Shown here: positions 22,108 to 35,100 of the stretch, piece after piece
Position numbering within the stretch: the first letter of the stretch is position 1
Layout: each line of letters opens with the position of its first letter
From: Nocardia rhizosphaerihabitans
GTDB lineage: Bacteria > Actinomycetota > Actinomycetes > Mycobacteriales > Mycobacteriaceae
Reading direction: 5' to 3'
NCBI RefSeq assembly: GCF_014646295.1
Contig: NZ_BMNE01000001.1
Span: forward strand, 1,054,001-1,118,000
Length of the DNA: 64,000 bases
Notes under the pieces: generated by a model
Seen by the model: the letters and a program-made list of their open reading frames with translations, nothing else
What the model was told of the DNA's origin: nothing
The model's database searches: none
Program-made: the position numbers and the translations under genes

Positions 22108-25100
22108 CTATGCGCCCGGCGCCCCCGCCCGCGCATCGGGCCTCGCGGCGTCGATGCGGCCGTGCGCCGGTTCGGCGGCGTCGAGCACGGTGGCGATCCG
22201 GGCCAGCGCGGCCTCGCCCGCCATCGCCCAGTGCGTGGCGTCGATGCCGTAGCGGTGCACGTCGCCGCCGATCGCCGTCGCCCAGCTCGCCGCGCCGCGC
22301 GCGCCGGTGGGGTCGTCGACGGTGGCCGCGAAGTAGACGAGATCGCCGTCGAACCGGTCGGGCCGGTAGGCGTCGACCATGCTCATCGAGGCGGTGGCGG
22401 CGTCGATGATGCGGGCGATGCGGGTCCGGTCGAGCGCGGCCAGCGGGCCGCCGATCTCCGCCGCGGCGGCGGCGAGTCCGGCGGCGTCGAAGACCACGTC
22501 GAGAGCGTCACCGGCCAGGCCGCCGAGCAGGTCGCCGACGGTCGGCATCGGGGTCTGCTCCGGTTCGTCGCCGAGCCAGCTGTCCATCATCGCCAGCTGC
22601 GCCACGTCCGCGCCCTCGGCCTGCAACCGGGTCGCGACCGCGTGCGCCAGCAGACCACCCAGCGACCAGCCGAGCAGGTGGTACGGCCCCTCGGGCTGTA
22701 CTTCGCGAATCGCAGTGACGTACCGCTGCGCCCAGGCCTCGATGGTGGCGGGCAGCGGTTCGTCGGCGGTGAGGGCGGGCGACTGCAGACCGTAGATCGG
22801 GCGCTGCGGGTCGAGGTGGCGGGTGAGGCCGGCGAACGACCAGGACACGCCACCCACGGGATGGATGCAGAACAGCGGTGCGCCGGTGCCGCCCGCGCGC
22901 AGCGGCAGCAGCACCGCGAACGCGTCGTCGGCCGAATCGTCCTGGGCGCGCAGCCGTTGCACCACGACGGCGGGTGTCGGGTCGGTGAAGAACCACGCGA
23001 CCGGCACCACGATGCCCAGTGCCGCGCCGAGCCGCGAGGACAACTGGACCGCGGTCAGCGAGTTGCCGCCGAGGTCGAAGAAGTTGTCGTCCATGCCGAT
23101 CCGATCCAGCCCGAGCACCCGGGCGAATTCGCCGGCGACGACCCGTTCGGTCTCGGTGACCGGACCACGGTAGGCGGCCTGGCGCAGCTCCGGACGTGGC
23201 AGGGCGGCGCGGTCGAGCTTGCCGGAGGTGTTGACCGGGAACTCGTCGAGGACGAGCACCACGGCAGGCACCAGGTACGCGGGCAGTTCCGCGGCCAGCG
23301 CGGCCCGCACCGCGGCAGGATCATCCTGCGCTCCAGCCGAATCCGCGACGATGTATCCGACGAGCCGATCCGCACCCGCATCCGACACCACCGCGGCCGC
23401 GGCCTGGGCGACGCCGGGCTGCCGCAGCAGCACGGCTTCCACCTCGCCGAGTTCGACGCGCTGACCGTTCAGCTTGACCTGCAGGTCACCGCGACCGACG
23501 TAGTCGAGTGCGGCGGAGCCGTTTTCGGCTGTACGCAGCCGGACGAGGTCACCGGTCCGGTACATCCGCGCACCGGGACCGGCGAACGGATCGGACACGA
23601 ATCGCTCGGCGGTGAGCTCGGGCGCGCCGACATAGCCGTGCGCGAGTTGCGCACCGCCGACGTACAGTTCGCCGGTAACCCCCGGCGGCACCGGCCGCAG
23701 TCGCGCGTCGAGCACATAGAGCCCGGTGTTCCACACGGGCGCACCGATCGGCACCGACGCCGTGTCGGCGTCGCGCACCACGTGGCTGCTCACCTGCACC
23801 GCGGTCTCGGTGGGCCCGTACAGGTTGATCACCTGGGCGCCGGTCAGCTCCCGCGCCCGCTGCGCCAAGGCGGCAGGCAGCGCCTCGCCACCGGCGAACA
23901 CACGCCGCAACCCGGACGGCGCCGCCACAAGCTGCCTCGTCTGTCGCTCTGCCTCGGCAACCGTGGACTCGGCGACATAGGCCGCGAGCAGCGTGGGCGC
24001 GAACTGCACTGTGTCGATGCCGTGGTCGGCGATCAGTGCCGCCAGGTAGGCGGGGTCGCCGTGGCCGCCGGGGCGGGCGAGGACGGTGCGGGCGCCGACG
24101 CGCGGCGGGAGCAGCAGTTCCCAGATCGACGCGTCGAACGTGACCGGTGTCTTGTGCAGCACGGTGTCGCCCGCGGTGAACCCGAATTCGGCTGCCATCC
24201 AGTCGAGCTGGTTGACGATGGCGCGATGTGGCACGCCGACGCCCTTGGGCAGACCGGTGGATCCGGAGGTGAAGATCACGTAGGCGGTGTGCTCGGGCAG
24301 CAGCGGCTGCACCCGTTCGGCATCGGAGAGCGGCCCGGCCGGGTACGCGGTGAGGTCGACGGTGTCGGCCACGACCACATCGACCCCGTCCAGCGGGGTA
24401 CCGATGACCGGCAGGTCCGCGCGGTCGCCGGAGGTGGTGACCACGCACACCGGCTGCGCGATCCGCAGGATGCGGCTGACCCGCTCGGCGGGATGATCCG
24501 GGTCGATCGGCACGTAGATGCCACCGGCGGCGAGCACGGCGTGCACCGCGACCAGCAACTCCGGCGACCGGCGCGCGGCGACAGCCACCGCCGTGTCCGG
24601 CCCGACGCCCTGGTCGACGAGGTGCCGGGCGAGCCGGTTCACCCGCGCCGCGAACTCGGCGTAGGTGAGCGAGGTGTCGCCGTCGGTGAGCGCGATCGCC
24701 GACGGTGTCGCGGCGGCCTGACGGTCTAGCGCGACGGGCAGTACCTCGGCGGACACCGGGTGTGCGGTGCCGCACCAGCTTTCGAGCAGCCTGCGGTCGT
24801 CATCGGTCAGCAGGTCGACATCGCCGATCGCACCGGCCGGGTCGGTGGTGACGGCATCGAGCACCCGCACATACCCGTCGGCGATCCTGGCCGCGGTGGC
24901 GGCGTCGAACAGGTCGGTGGCGTAGGTGAGGCTCACCACGCAGCCACCGTCGGCCGTGTCGGCGAGCACCAGGTCCAGGTCGAACTTGGCGACGGCGGTG
25001 TCGGTGTCGAGCCCGGTCACGGTGAGATCGGGCAGGCTGACCGCGGCCGGCGCCGCGTCCAGGTTCTGGAAGGCGAGCATCACCTGGAACAGCGGGCTGT

Positions 25101-26121
25101 GCGCCGTCGAGCGGACCGGATCGAGCACGTCGACGAGCCGTTCGAACGGCACATCCGCGTTCTCGAACGCGTCGAGGTCGACGCGCCGGGCCTGGCGCAG
25201 CAGGTCGGTGAAGGATGCGCCCGGGTCGACGGCGGTCCGCAGCACCAGGGTGTTGACGAACATGCCGACCAGGTCGTCCAGCGCCGCCTCACCACGACCC
25301 GCGACGGGCGTGCCGATGGCGATATCGCCGGTTCCGCTGAGCCGGGCCAGCAGCGCGGCCAGCGCCGCATGGGCGACCATGAACGCACTGGCATCCGCAC
25401 GCCGGGACAGCCGCCCCACCCGCTGCCAGATCTCCTGCGGCACCACGGTTTCCACACTCGCGCCCCGCTGCGAGGCGACCGCGGGCCGCGGCCGGTCGGC
25501 GGGCAGTTCGAGTAGTCCGGGCAGCCCGGCCAGCTCGTCGCGCCAGAACCGCACCTGCTGGGCGGCGACCGACTCGGCGTCGTCCTCGCCGCCCAGCACG
25601 GCGCGCTGCCACAGCGTGTAGTCGGCGTACTGGACTTCCAGCGGCGCCCAGCCGGGTTCGACTCCGGCACGCCGGGCCAGGTAGGCGGCGGTCGTGTCGC
25701 GCAGCAGCGGGCCCGCGGAGAATCCGTCGGCGCTGATGTGGTGGATCACCACGACCAGCACCACCTCGTCGGGCGCCGAACGCAGCACCCGCACCCGCAC
25801 GGGCGGTGCGACGGTGACGTCGAAGCCGCGGCCGATCTCGGCGGCCACCATGGCGGGCACCGCGATCGGGTCGACGGTCTCGACGACCGGGGTCGGCACG
25901 AACTGCCACACCGCCTGATGGCCGATGCCGTCGATCGCCGGGTACGCGGTGCGCAGCACCTCGTGCCGGTCGAGCACATCGGTGACGGCGGCGGCCAGCG
26001 CCGCGGCGTCCACGTCGCCGCGCAGACGCACCGCGATCGGGATGTTGTAGGCCGCCGAAGCCGGATCGAGCCGGTTGAGCAGCCACATCCGCTGCTGCGC
26101 CGCCGAGAGCGGAACCCGGTG
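22108..26121 (-). other. NRPS module 7 with release domain: C-A(Gln-like)-T-TE
   Basis: Residues about 6466-7802. HHISADG is at 6592. The pocket reads D A W Q F G L V Q plus Lys, nearly identical to module 3 and glutamine-like. Carrier Ser 7486. The type I thioesterase (FCIHPVGGVSWSFAGL, GWSLGG with Ser7618, a late His in IDATHWAM) hydrolyses or cyclises the product. Confidence 0.8.
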
Positions 26122-29100
26122 CGGCCGTGGACCTGCGGTCAGCGCGACTCCGGCGCCGCTGCCCATCTGCGCGGCGAGCGCGGCCGCCAGATCGGCAACG
26201 GTGGTCGCCTCGAACAGGGTGCGCACGGGCACCCGGGTCGACAGTGCCGCGCCGAGGCGGGCCGCGACGCGGGTCGCGATGAGCGAGTTGCCGCCGAGCT
26301 CGAAGAAGTCGTCGTCGAGGCCGACCTGCTCGCGCCCGAGCACCTCACCGAAGACCTCGGCGACCGCCCGCTGAGCCGGGGTGATCGGCGCACGGAACGG
26401 CCTGACCACGAATTCCGGTGCGGGCAGCGCCTTGCGGTCGAGCTTGCCGGAGGTGTTGAGCGGGAACGCGTCGAGCACGACGATCACCGACGGCACCATG
26501 TACGACGGCAGCATCGCGCCCACCGCCGAACGCAGCTGCGCCGGATCGAGTTCGGCGCCGGGCACCGGCACCGCGTACCCGACGAGCCGGTCACCGGTCG
26601 GGCTCGCCGACACCACCGCCGCGGCCTGACTGACCATCGGCAGCCCGCCCAGCGCGGTCTCGATCTCACCGAGTTCGATGCGCTGGCCGCGGAACTTCAC
26701 CTGGAAGTCGCTGCGCGCCAAATAGATCAGGACGCCGTCGCGGGTCCAGCGCACGAGGTCGCCGGTGCGGTACATGCGCTCGCCCGCCGCCCCGAACGGA
26801 TCGGCGACGAACCGATCGGCCGAGAGGTCGGGGCGACCGAGGTAACCGCGGGCCAGCTGCTCGCCCGCCAGATACAGCTCGCCGGCGACACCCGGCGCCA
26901 CCGGCCGCAGCCGCTCGTCGAGGACATAGGCCCTGGTGTTCCACTCGGGCACACCGATCGGCACGGTCTGCCCGGTCGCGCCGTCGGCGGGCCAGGCGGT
27001 GACCGATACGGCGGCCTCGGTGGGCCCGTACAGGTTGTGCACTGCCGCATCCGATTTCGCGCTCAGCGCGGCCACGGTGTCCGCGGTGAGTGCCTCCCCG
27101 ATCGCGAAGACCAGACGCAGACTCGTCAGCTGGTCGGTCTCGGCGTGCGCGGCGAACATCGCCAGCATGGACGGCACGAAGTCGGCGATGGTAATCCGCT
27201 GCGCGGCAACGAGTTCGGCCAGGTACAGCGGGTCGCGGTGCCCGTCGGGTGTCGCGAGCACCAGCGTCGCGCCTACGGCCAGCGGCGCGAAGAAGCCCCA
27301 CACCGACAGGTCGAATCCGGCGGCGGACTTCTGCAGATACGCATCGCCTTCGCCGATCCGGTACTGCGCGATCAGCCATGCGATCTGGTTGCGGATACCC
27401 GCGTGACTCATCGCCACGCCCTTGGGCCTGCCAGTCGAGCCGGAGGTGAACAGGACATAGGCGAGGTTCGAATCCCGCAGGGGGCCACGGAGTTCGGCGT
27501 CGGCCACCGCGTGGTCTGGGTAGGCGGCCGAATCGACGGTGTCGAGCACGACAATCCTGGGCGCCGGCGAACCGGTGGACGTAGGACGAGCGCCTGTCGA
27601 GCTGTGGCCTGCACCGGATCCCACGAACTCATTCGCGATCGGCGATCCGGCACCGACGGTCGCCGCCGTAGACGGCGCGCCCGACTCACCGATCGTTGCC
27701 GAAGGAGGAGCGGAACCCGACATCGTCGCCGTCGCCGAGCCGAGGTCGGCGGCCGGCTCGTCCGGCGCGTCTCCTGCGACCATCGGCACAGCGAACTCGT
27801 CCCCGGCGGTGGTGAGAACCAGGTGCGGTCGTGCGGTGTCGAGCACCTGGGCGATGCGGTCGGCCGGATGATCCGGGTCGACCGGGACGTAGGCGCCGCC
27901 CGCGGTGAGTACCGCGTACATGGCGACGACGAGGTCGACGGAGCGCCGGATGGCCAGCGCGACCAGCACATCGGGGCCGACACCGTCGGCGATCAGGAAC
28001 CGCGCGAGGCGGTTGACCTGGGCGTCGAGCTCGGCGTAGGTCAGCTCGGTGCCCTCGAAGACGAGCGCCGTCGCCTCGGGGTTCGAGCGCACCTGCGCGC
28101 GGAACGGGGTGAGCAGGGTCGCGGTGCGGTCGATCTCGTGTGTGGTGGCGTTCCACTCGGTGAGGATGCGGGTCCGCTCGGCGGGCTCGAGCACGTCCAC
28201 GGTGTCCAGCGGCGTGTGCGGCGCGGCGGCGACGGCGGTGAGCAGTCGCTCCAGCCGGCCCGCGATCGCCACGGCGGTCTCGGTGTCGAACACGTCGTGG
28301 GCGTAGGTGAGCACGCCCGTGACACCCGCGGCGACACCGTCGGTGTACTCGTCGCTGACGATCAGGTGCAGGTCGAACTGGGACAGCTCGGTGTCGGTGT
28401 CCAGACCGGACACGGTGATTCCGGGCAGCGCCAGTTCGGCGCGCTCGAAGTTCTGGAAGGAGAAGCCGACCTGGAACAGCGGGTGCCGGGCGGTGGAGCG
28501 GGCCGGGTCCAGCACCTCCACGAGCCGCTCGAAAGGCACGTCGGCATTGGCGTAGACCGCGAGGTCGGTGGCGCGCTGACGGGCCAGCAACTGCGCGAAC
28601 GTCTCCCCCTCGACCAGGCGGGTACGGAACACCAGCGTGTTGACGAACATGCCGATCAGGTCTTCCAGCGCCGCCTCACCGCGCCCGGCGACCGGGGTGC
28701 CGACGGTGATGTCGGCGCTGCCCGAGAGCCGTCCGAGCAGTGCCGCGAACGCGGTGTGCACGACCATGAACAGCGTGGCGCCGGATTCCCTGGCCAGCTC
28801 GCTGAGCCGGGCATGGGTGGCGGCATCCAGGGTGACCGGCACCGTGGCACCCGCGAGAGTGCGCACGGCCGGACGCGGCCGGTCCAGCGGCAGGGCGAGC
28901 TCGTCCGGCAGGTCGGCGAGTTCGCCACGCCAGAAGTCGAGCTGGCGGGCGGCCACCGAGGTGGGGTCGGCTTCGTCACCGAGCACGGCTCGCTGCCACA
29001 GTGCGTAGTCGGCGTACTGCACCGGCAGCGGTGTCCACCGCGGCGCGGTGCCGTCGCGGCGGGCCAGGTAGGCGGTCATCAGGTCGCGCACCAGCGGCGG

Positions 29101-32100
29101 CACGGACGAACCGTCGGCGCTGATGTGGTGCACGACCATGGCCAGGACGGCTTCTTCGTCGGTGATCCGGTAGAGCACGACCTGCCACGGCACCCCGGCG
29201 GTGACATCGAACGTCGTGGCGGCCAATGCGGTCACCGCCGCCACGACCTGATCGGCCGAGGTCTCGCGAACCCGAAGGGCGACACCGGCTTCGGCAGCGG
29301 GCAGGATCTGCTGCACCGGGCCGTCGGCGGTCTCCGGGTAATACGTCCGCAGCACTTCGTGCCGCTCGACGAGATCGCCGACAGCCGCGGCGAGGGCATC
29401 GATATCGAGCGCACCGCTCAGGCGCACCGCGATCGGCACGTTGTACCCGGCCGAGTCGGGATCGAACCGGTTGAGGAACCACATGCGCTGCTGCGCGGGC
29501 GAGAGCGGGATGGCTGCGGGCCGCTCCCCCGCCACGAGCGCCAGCCGGGCCACGCCCTCGGCACTGTCGAGAGCCGCAGCCAGTGCAGCCACCACGGGCG
29601 CCTCGAAGATCCGCGCCACCGGCACCTGCCGATTTAGCGCCGCCCCGAGCCGAGCGGCAACGCGAGTCGCGATGAGCGAGTTACCACCGAGATCGAAGAA
29701 GTCGTCGTCCGCGCCGACCTGGTCGAGCCCGAGCACCTCGGCAAGAACACCGGCCACCACCTGCTCCGACGGCGTTGCGGGAGCACGGAATTCGCGAACC
29801 GCCAGCTCCGGCGCAGGCAGTGCGCGCCGATCGAGCTTGCCGGAGGCGTTCACCGGCAGCGCATCGAGAACCACGAAGGCAGTCGGCACCATGTACGCCG
29901 GAAGCGCTTGCTGCAGAGCAGCTTTCACCACGTCGAGATCGATCACGCGACCAGTGGTGGCGGTGGCCACCCCAGCGGCCATCCCCCCGACAGTGTCCGA
30001 CTGGGTAACCACCTCGGCGTAGGCAGCGTCGGGTGCCACAGCAGCCGCAGTCGCCGCCGCGTCCGACCGGCTGGCCACATCGTCAACCGCTACAGCAACG
30101 GTGCCGACAGCTACCGCAGTGGCGGCGGCGGGCAAGTGGTGGGTGCCGTCCGCGCTGGCGGGGACGAGGTAGGCGGTGAGGTAGTCGCCGGTGCCGTCGT
30201 CGCGGACGGTGACCACCGCACGGTCGACGGTGTCGAGGCCGGCGAGGACGGCTTCGATCTCGCCGAGTTCGATGCGCAGGCCGCGCAGTTTGACCTGGAA
30301 GTCGGTGCGGCCCAGGTATTCCAGTTCGCCGGTGCGGGTGCGGACGACGAGGTCGCCGGTGCGGTACATGCGTGCGCCGGGTGTGCCGTACGGGTTGGCG
30401 ACGAAGCGATCCGCCGAGAGGTCGGGGCGGGCCAGGTAGCCGCGGGCCAGCTGGACACCGGCGAGGTAGAGCTCGCCGGGTGTGCCGACCGGCACGGGCC
30501 GCAGGCGGGCGTCGAGCACGTGCAGGGCGGTGTTGGCGACGGGCGCGCCGATCGGCACGGTGACGGTGTCGGCGTCGGTGACCTCATGGAAGGTCACGTC
30601 GACGGCGGCCTCGGTCGGTCCGTACAGGTTGTGCACGGCCACCCCGGGCACCAGCGCGCGCAACCGTTGCGCGTCGGCGGCAGGCAGCGCCTCACCGGAG
30701 GCGAACACCTGCCGCAGCGACACACAGTCGGCGGCGAGGGGTTCGGCGAGGAACGCGGCCAGCATCGACGGCACGAAGTGCGCGACTCCGACGCCGGTGC
30801 GGGTGATCACCTCGGCCAGGTAGGCGGGGTCGCGGTGGCCGTCGGGACGGGCGATCACCAGGGTGGCGCCGATCTGCAAGGGCCAGAACAGTTCCCACAC
30901 CGACACGTCGAAGGTGATCGGCGTCTTCTGCAGCACCGTGTCGGCGGCGTCGAGCCGATAGGTGTCCTGCATCCAGACCAGGCGGTTGACGATCGCGGTG
31001 TGGCTGACCGCGACACCCTTCGGCTTGCCCGTCGAGCCCGAGGTGAACAGGACGTAGGCCAGGTCGGCGCCACGCAGCGGCCGGATCCGGTCGGCGTCGG
31101 TGACCGGACCGCCGGCGAACCTGGAGAGGTCCAGACCGGCGGGGTCGACAGTGCGGGTATCGATGGCCGGGAAATCGTCCGCTGCCAACACGCACACCGG
31201 CTCGGCGGTGGCGAGGACGTCGGCGATCCGGTCGGCCGGATGGTCGGGGTCCAGCGGCAGATAGGCCGCGCCCGCGGCCTGCACCGCGTAGACGGCGACC
31301 AGCAGGTCGATGCTGCGGCGCAGTCCGACACCGACGAGGGCGCCGGGGCCGACCCCTTCGGCGATCAGCATCCGCGCCAGCCTGGCGACCCGAACAGCGA
31401 ACTGGCCGTATGTGATCCGCTCACCCTCGAATTCGAGAGCGACGGCGTCAGGTGTGCGCCGGGCCTGCGCGGCGAACATCGAGACGAGCGTCGCCTCGGT
31501 GTCCAGCGGCGCCGCGGTGTCGTTCCACGCCGCCAGCTGGGCGGTCTCGGCGGCATCGAGCAGGTCGATCTCGCCGACGGGCGTGGTGTCGTCGGCGACG
31601 ACTGCCACGAGAATGCGCACGAAGCGCTCGCCGAACGCGGTGACCGTGTCGGCGTCGAACAGATCGGTGGCGTAACGCAGCCAGCCACGCAGACCGGGTT
31701 CGCCTGCCGCACCGGCGATCTCGTTGATCGCCAGCGACAGATCGAACTGGGTCGTGGCGGCGGGCAGAGCGAACTCGCCGATCCGCAGACGGGGTAGCTC
31801 GATGGTGGTGTCGTCGCGGTGCTCGAACGCCAGCATCACCTGCACGATCGGCGAATACGCCGTCGACCGCACCGGATTCAGTTCGTCGACCAGCCGCTCG
31901 AACGGCAGATCGGCATGCGCGAACGCCCGCAGATCGGCGGCCCGCACCCGCGCGAGCAGATCGGCGAACCCGGCACCACCGTCGACCGTGGTCCGCAGCA
32001 CCAGCGTGTTGACGAACATGCCGACGAGATCGTCCAGCGCGGCATCGGCCCGTCCCGCCACCGGTGTACCCACCACGATGTCGGCACCCGCACCCTGCCG

Positions 32101-35100
32101 CGACAGCAGCACCGCGAACGCCGCGTGCACCACCATGAACGTGGACACGCCATGGCGACGCGCCAGCTCCTCGATCCCGGCCACCACACCGGCAGGCACC
32201 TCGAACCCGACGGACCCGCCCACACCCGTACGCACAGCAAGCCGCGGCCGATCAGTCGCCAGCTCCAAAGCCGGTGCAAGCCCGGCCAATTCGTCCCGCC
32301 AATGCGCCAGCTGCCGCGCCAGCCGCGACGACGGATCCGCGGCATCACCGAGCACCGCGTGCTGCCACAACGTGAAGTCGGGATACTGCACCGGCAACGG
32401 CTCCCACACCGGCGCACGGCCGGCACTCCGAGCGGCATACGCCGTGATCAGATCCCGGGCCAACGGCGTCGTCGACACACCATCGGCCGCAATGTGATGC
32501 ACCGCGAGCACCAGCACGTGCTCGACGTCCTGCACCGCCTCACCGGACCGCAACCCTGCGCCGCGCACGTCACGCATCGCAACGCTTTCGGCTACCGCAT
32601 CGTCGCGAAGGACACCGCTGGGCACAGCACCGTTGCGCAGTCCGGTTACGACACGATCGGCCACTGCGTGATCCGGCACGACACCATCGGCCGCCGCATC
32701 CTCGGGCACGACACCGCTGGCCACCGCAACATCGCGAACAACACCGTTGGACACGGCGCTGTTGTGCGGGGCGCCTTCTGCTACAGCACCATCGAGGAAA
32801 ACACCGTTACGCACGGCAGCGACGTGGCCGGCCGTCGGCTGTCCGTCAGTGCTCGTTCGCCGGAACAGCGCGGCGCGCACCGGTGGCTGGCTCGTCAGGT
32901 CGTAGCCCGCCCCGACGATCTCGCGCACCGCGTCGGCCAGGTCCGCTTCGACGACCTCGCGGACGACGGCGACCGGCAGTACCCGGTCGACCGGGAGGAC
33001 AACTTGGGTCGGCCCCTCTGCGTCTTCCGGGAAGACGGTCCGCAGCGATTCATGCCGCGCGAGCACATCGCCCAGCGCGGCCCACAGCGCATCGGTGTCC
33101 AGCTCGCCGGTCAGGCGCAGGGCGATCGGCAGGGTGTAGACGGCCGAGTCGGGGTCGATCCGGTTCAGCAGCCACAGGCGGGTCTGGGCCAGCGACAGCG
33201 GAATACGGTCCGGGCGCGGGTCGGCCACGGTCAGTGGCGGCAGCTGTTCGCTGCGGTCGACGGCGCGTTCGGCGAGACCGGCGACGGTCGGGGCGTCGAA
33301 GACGTCGCGCACGTCGAGCGCGCTGCCCAGCGCCGCATTGGCACGGGCGACGAGTCGCATGGCGAGCAGGGAGTTGCCGCCGATCGCGAAGAAATCGTCG
33401 TCGGCGCCGACCCGCGCCAGTCCGAGCAGATCGCCCACTACAGCAGCGAGCGCGGTCTGCGCGCCCGGTCGCGGTGCCAAGTAGGCGGTGGTGACGGACA
33501 GGTCGGCGGCCGGTAGCGCCGAGCGGTCCAGTTTGCCCGCGGAGTTGAGCGGAACGGTGTCGAGCACCACGAGGTGGGCGGGCACCATGTACGCGGGCAC
33601 CCGGCCCACGACGTGCGCGCGCACCACGGCGGCATCGACGTCACCGGCGACGTAGGCCACCAGGCACTGACGGCCCGCGTCGTCGGTCGCGGGTACCACG
33701 GTCGCGTGGGTGACGCCGGGAGCCTCACCGAGGGCGGCCTCGATCTCACCCAGCTCGATCCGCAGTCCCCGGATCTTGACCTGGAAGTCGTTGCGGCCCA
33801 GGTACACCAACGCGCCCGAGCGGTCGCGGCGCACCAGGTCGCCGGTGCGGTACATGCGCGCACCGACCGCAGCCCCAGCAGCGGAGCGCGCGCCCGTCGC
33901 ACCATCGCTTTCCGGTGCGAACGGATCGGCGACGAAGCGGTCGGCGGTCAGGTCCGGCCTGCCCAGGTAGCCGCGGGCGAGCTGGTCGCCCGCCAGATAC
34001 AGCTCACCCGCGACACCGGTGGGCACCGGGTGCAGCCGTTCGTCGAGGACGTAGGCGCGCACGTTCCAGGTCGGCCTGCCGATCGGCAGCTCGGTCTGCT
34101 CGACCGGCGCGGTGATGTGCTGGAAGGTGCTGGTGATCGTCACCTCGGTGGGCCCGTAGGTGTTGTGCAGTTCGGCGGGAACGGTGTCGAGCACGGTCGC
34201 CGCCAGCGCGGCCGGCAGTTCCTCACCGCCGAGGTGCAGCATCCGCAAACCGGCCAGGTCGTCGGCGAGCCCTTCGGCGAGCATGGCGGCCAGGACCGAC
34301 GGCACGAATTCGACGACGGTGACGCGCTGTTCGCGCACCACGCGCGCCTGGTAGGCCAGGTCGAGGTGGCCGCCGGGCCGCAGCAGGACCAGGGTGGCGC
34401 CGAGCAGTGCCGGGCACAGCAGTTCCCACAGCGAGACGTCGAAGGTCAGCGGCGCGCGCTGCAACAGCCGGTCTTCCGACGTCAGGTCGTATTCGCCACG
34501 CAGCCAGCACAGTTCGTTGACCACGGCCAGGTGCGAGATCAGCACGCCCTTGGGCAGGCCGGTCGAGCCGGAGGTGAACAGCACATAGGCCGGGTGCGCC
34601 GGGTGCAGCGGCGCGAGTCGTTCGGCGTCGGTGACCGGGCCGCTCGCGACGGGCGGCTGGGCCGGGTCCTCGAGCTGCGCGACAGTCAGTACCGGGAAAC
34701 CGGACCGCGAGGCGGCCGCGAAATGAACTGAGGCCGTGGCGGATCGGATGCCGCTGTCGACATGGTCGAGATCACCCGCCGACGCGGCGACGACCAGTCG
34801 CGGTGCCGCGGTCTCGAGCACATGCCCGATGCGGTCGGCGGGCTGGGCCGGGTCGATCGGCACGTACACGCCACCGGCGGCGAGCACACCGTGCAACACG
34901 ACCAGCAGCTCGATGCCACGCGGCACGGCGACGGCGACCGGGGTCTCCGGGCCGACGCCGCAGTCGACGAGCCTGCGCGCGAAGCGGTTCGCGCGGGCGG
35001 CGAGCGCGCCGTAGGTGATTTCCTCGCCTTCGAAGACGGCGGCGACGGCGTGTGGATCGCGGGCGGCCGCCGCGTCGAGCAGGTGCGCGGCCAGCGGGGC

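Noticed and set aside
25738..29637. 1299-residue plus-strand frame opposite the NRPS (and similar frames at 42247-45549, 39895-42225 and 37180-39672)
   Set aside because: Each mirrors the NRPS reading frame, its composition is rich in Arg, Gly, His, Val and Asp, and its apparent repeats are the reverse of A, T and C domain motifs.
32587..32808. CRISPR-like or minisatellite reading of the 30-base repeats
   Set aside because: Units are contiguous without spacers, are degenerate, and stay in frame inside a condensation domain, so they are coding repeats.
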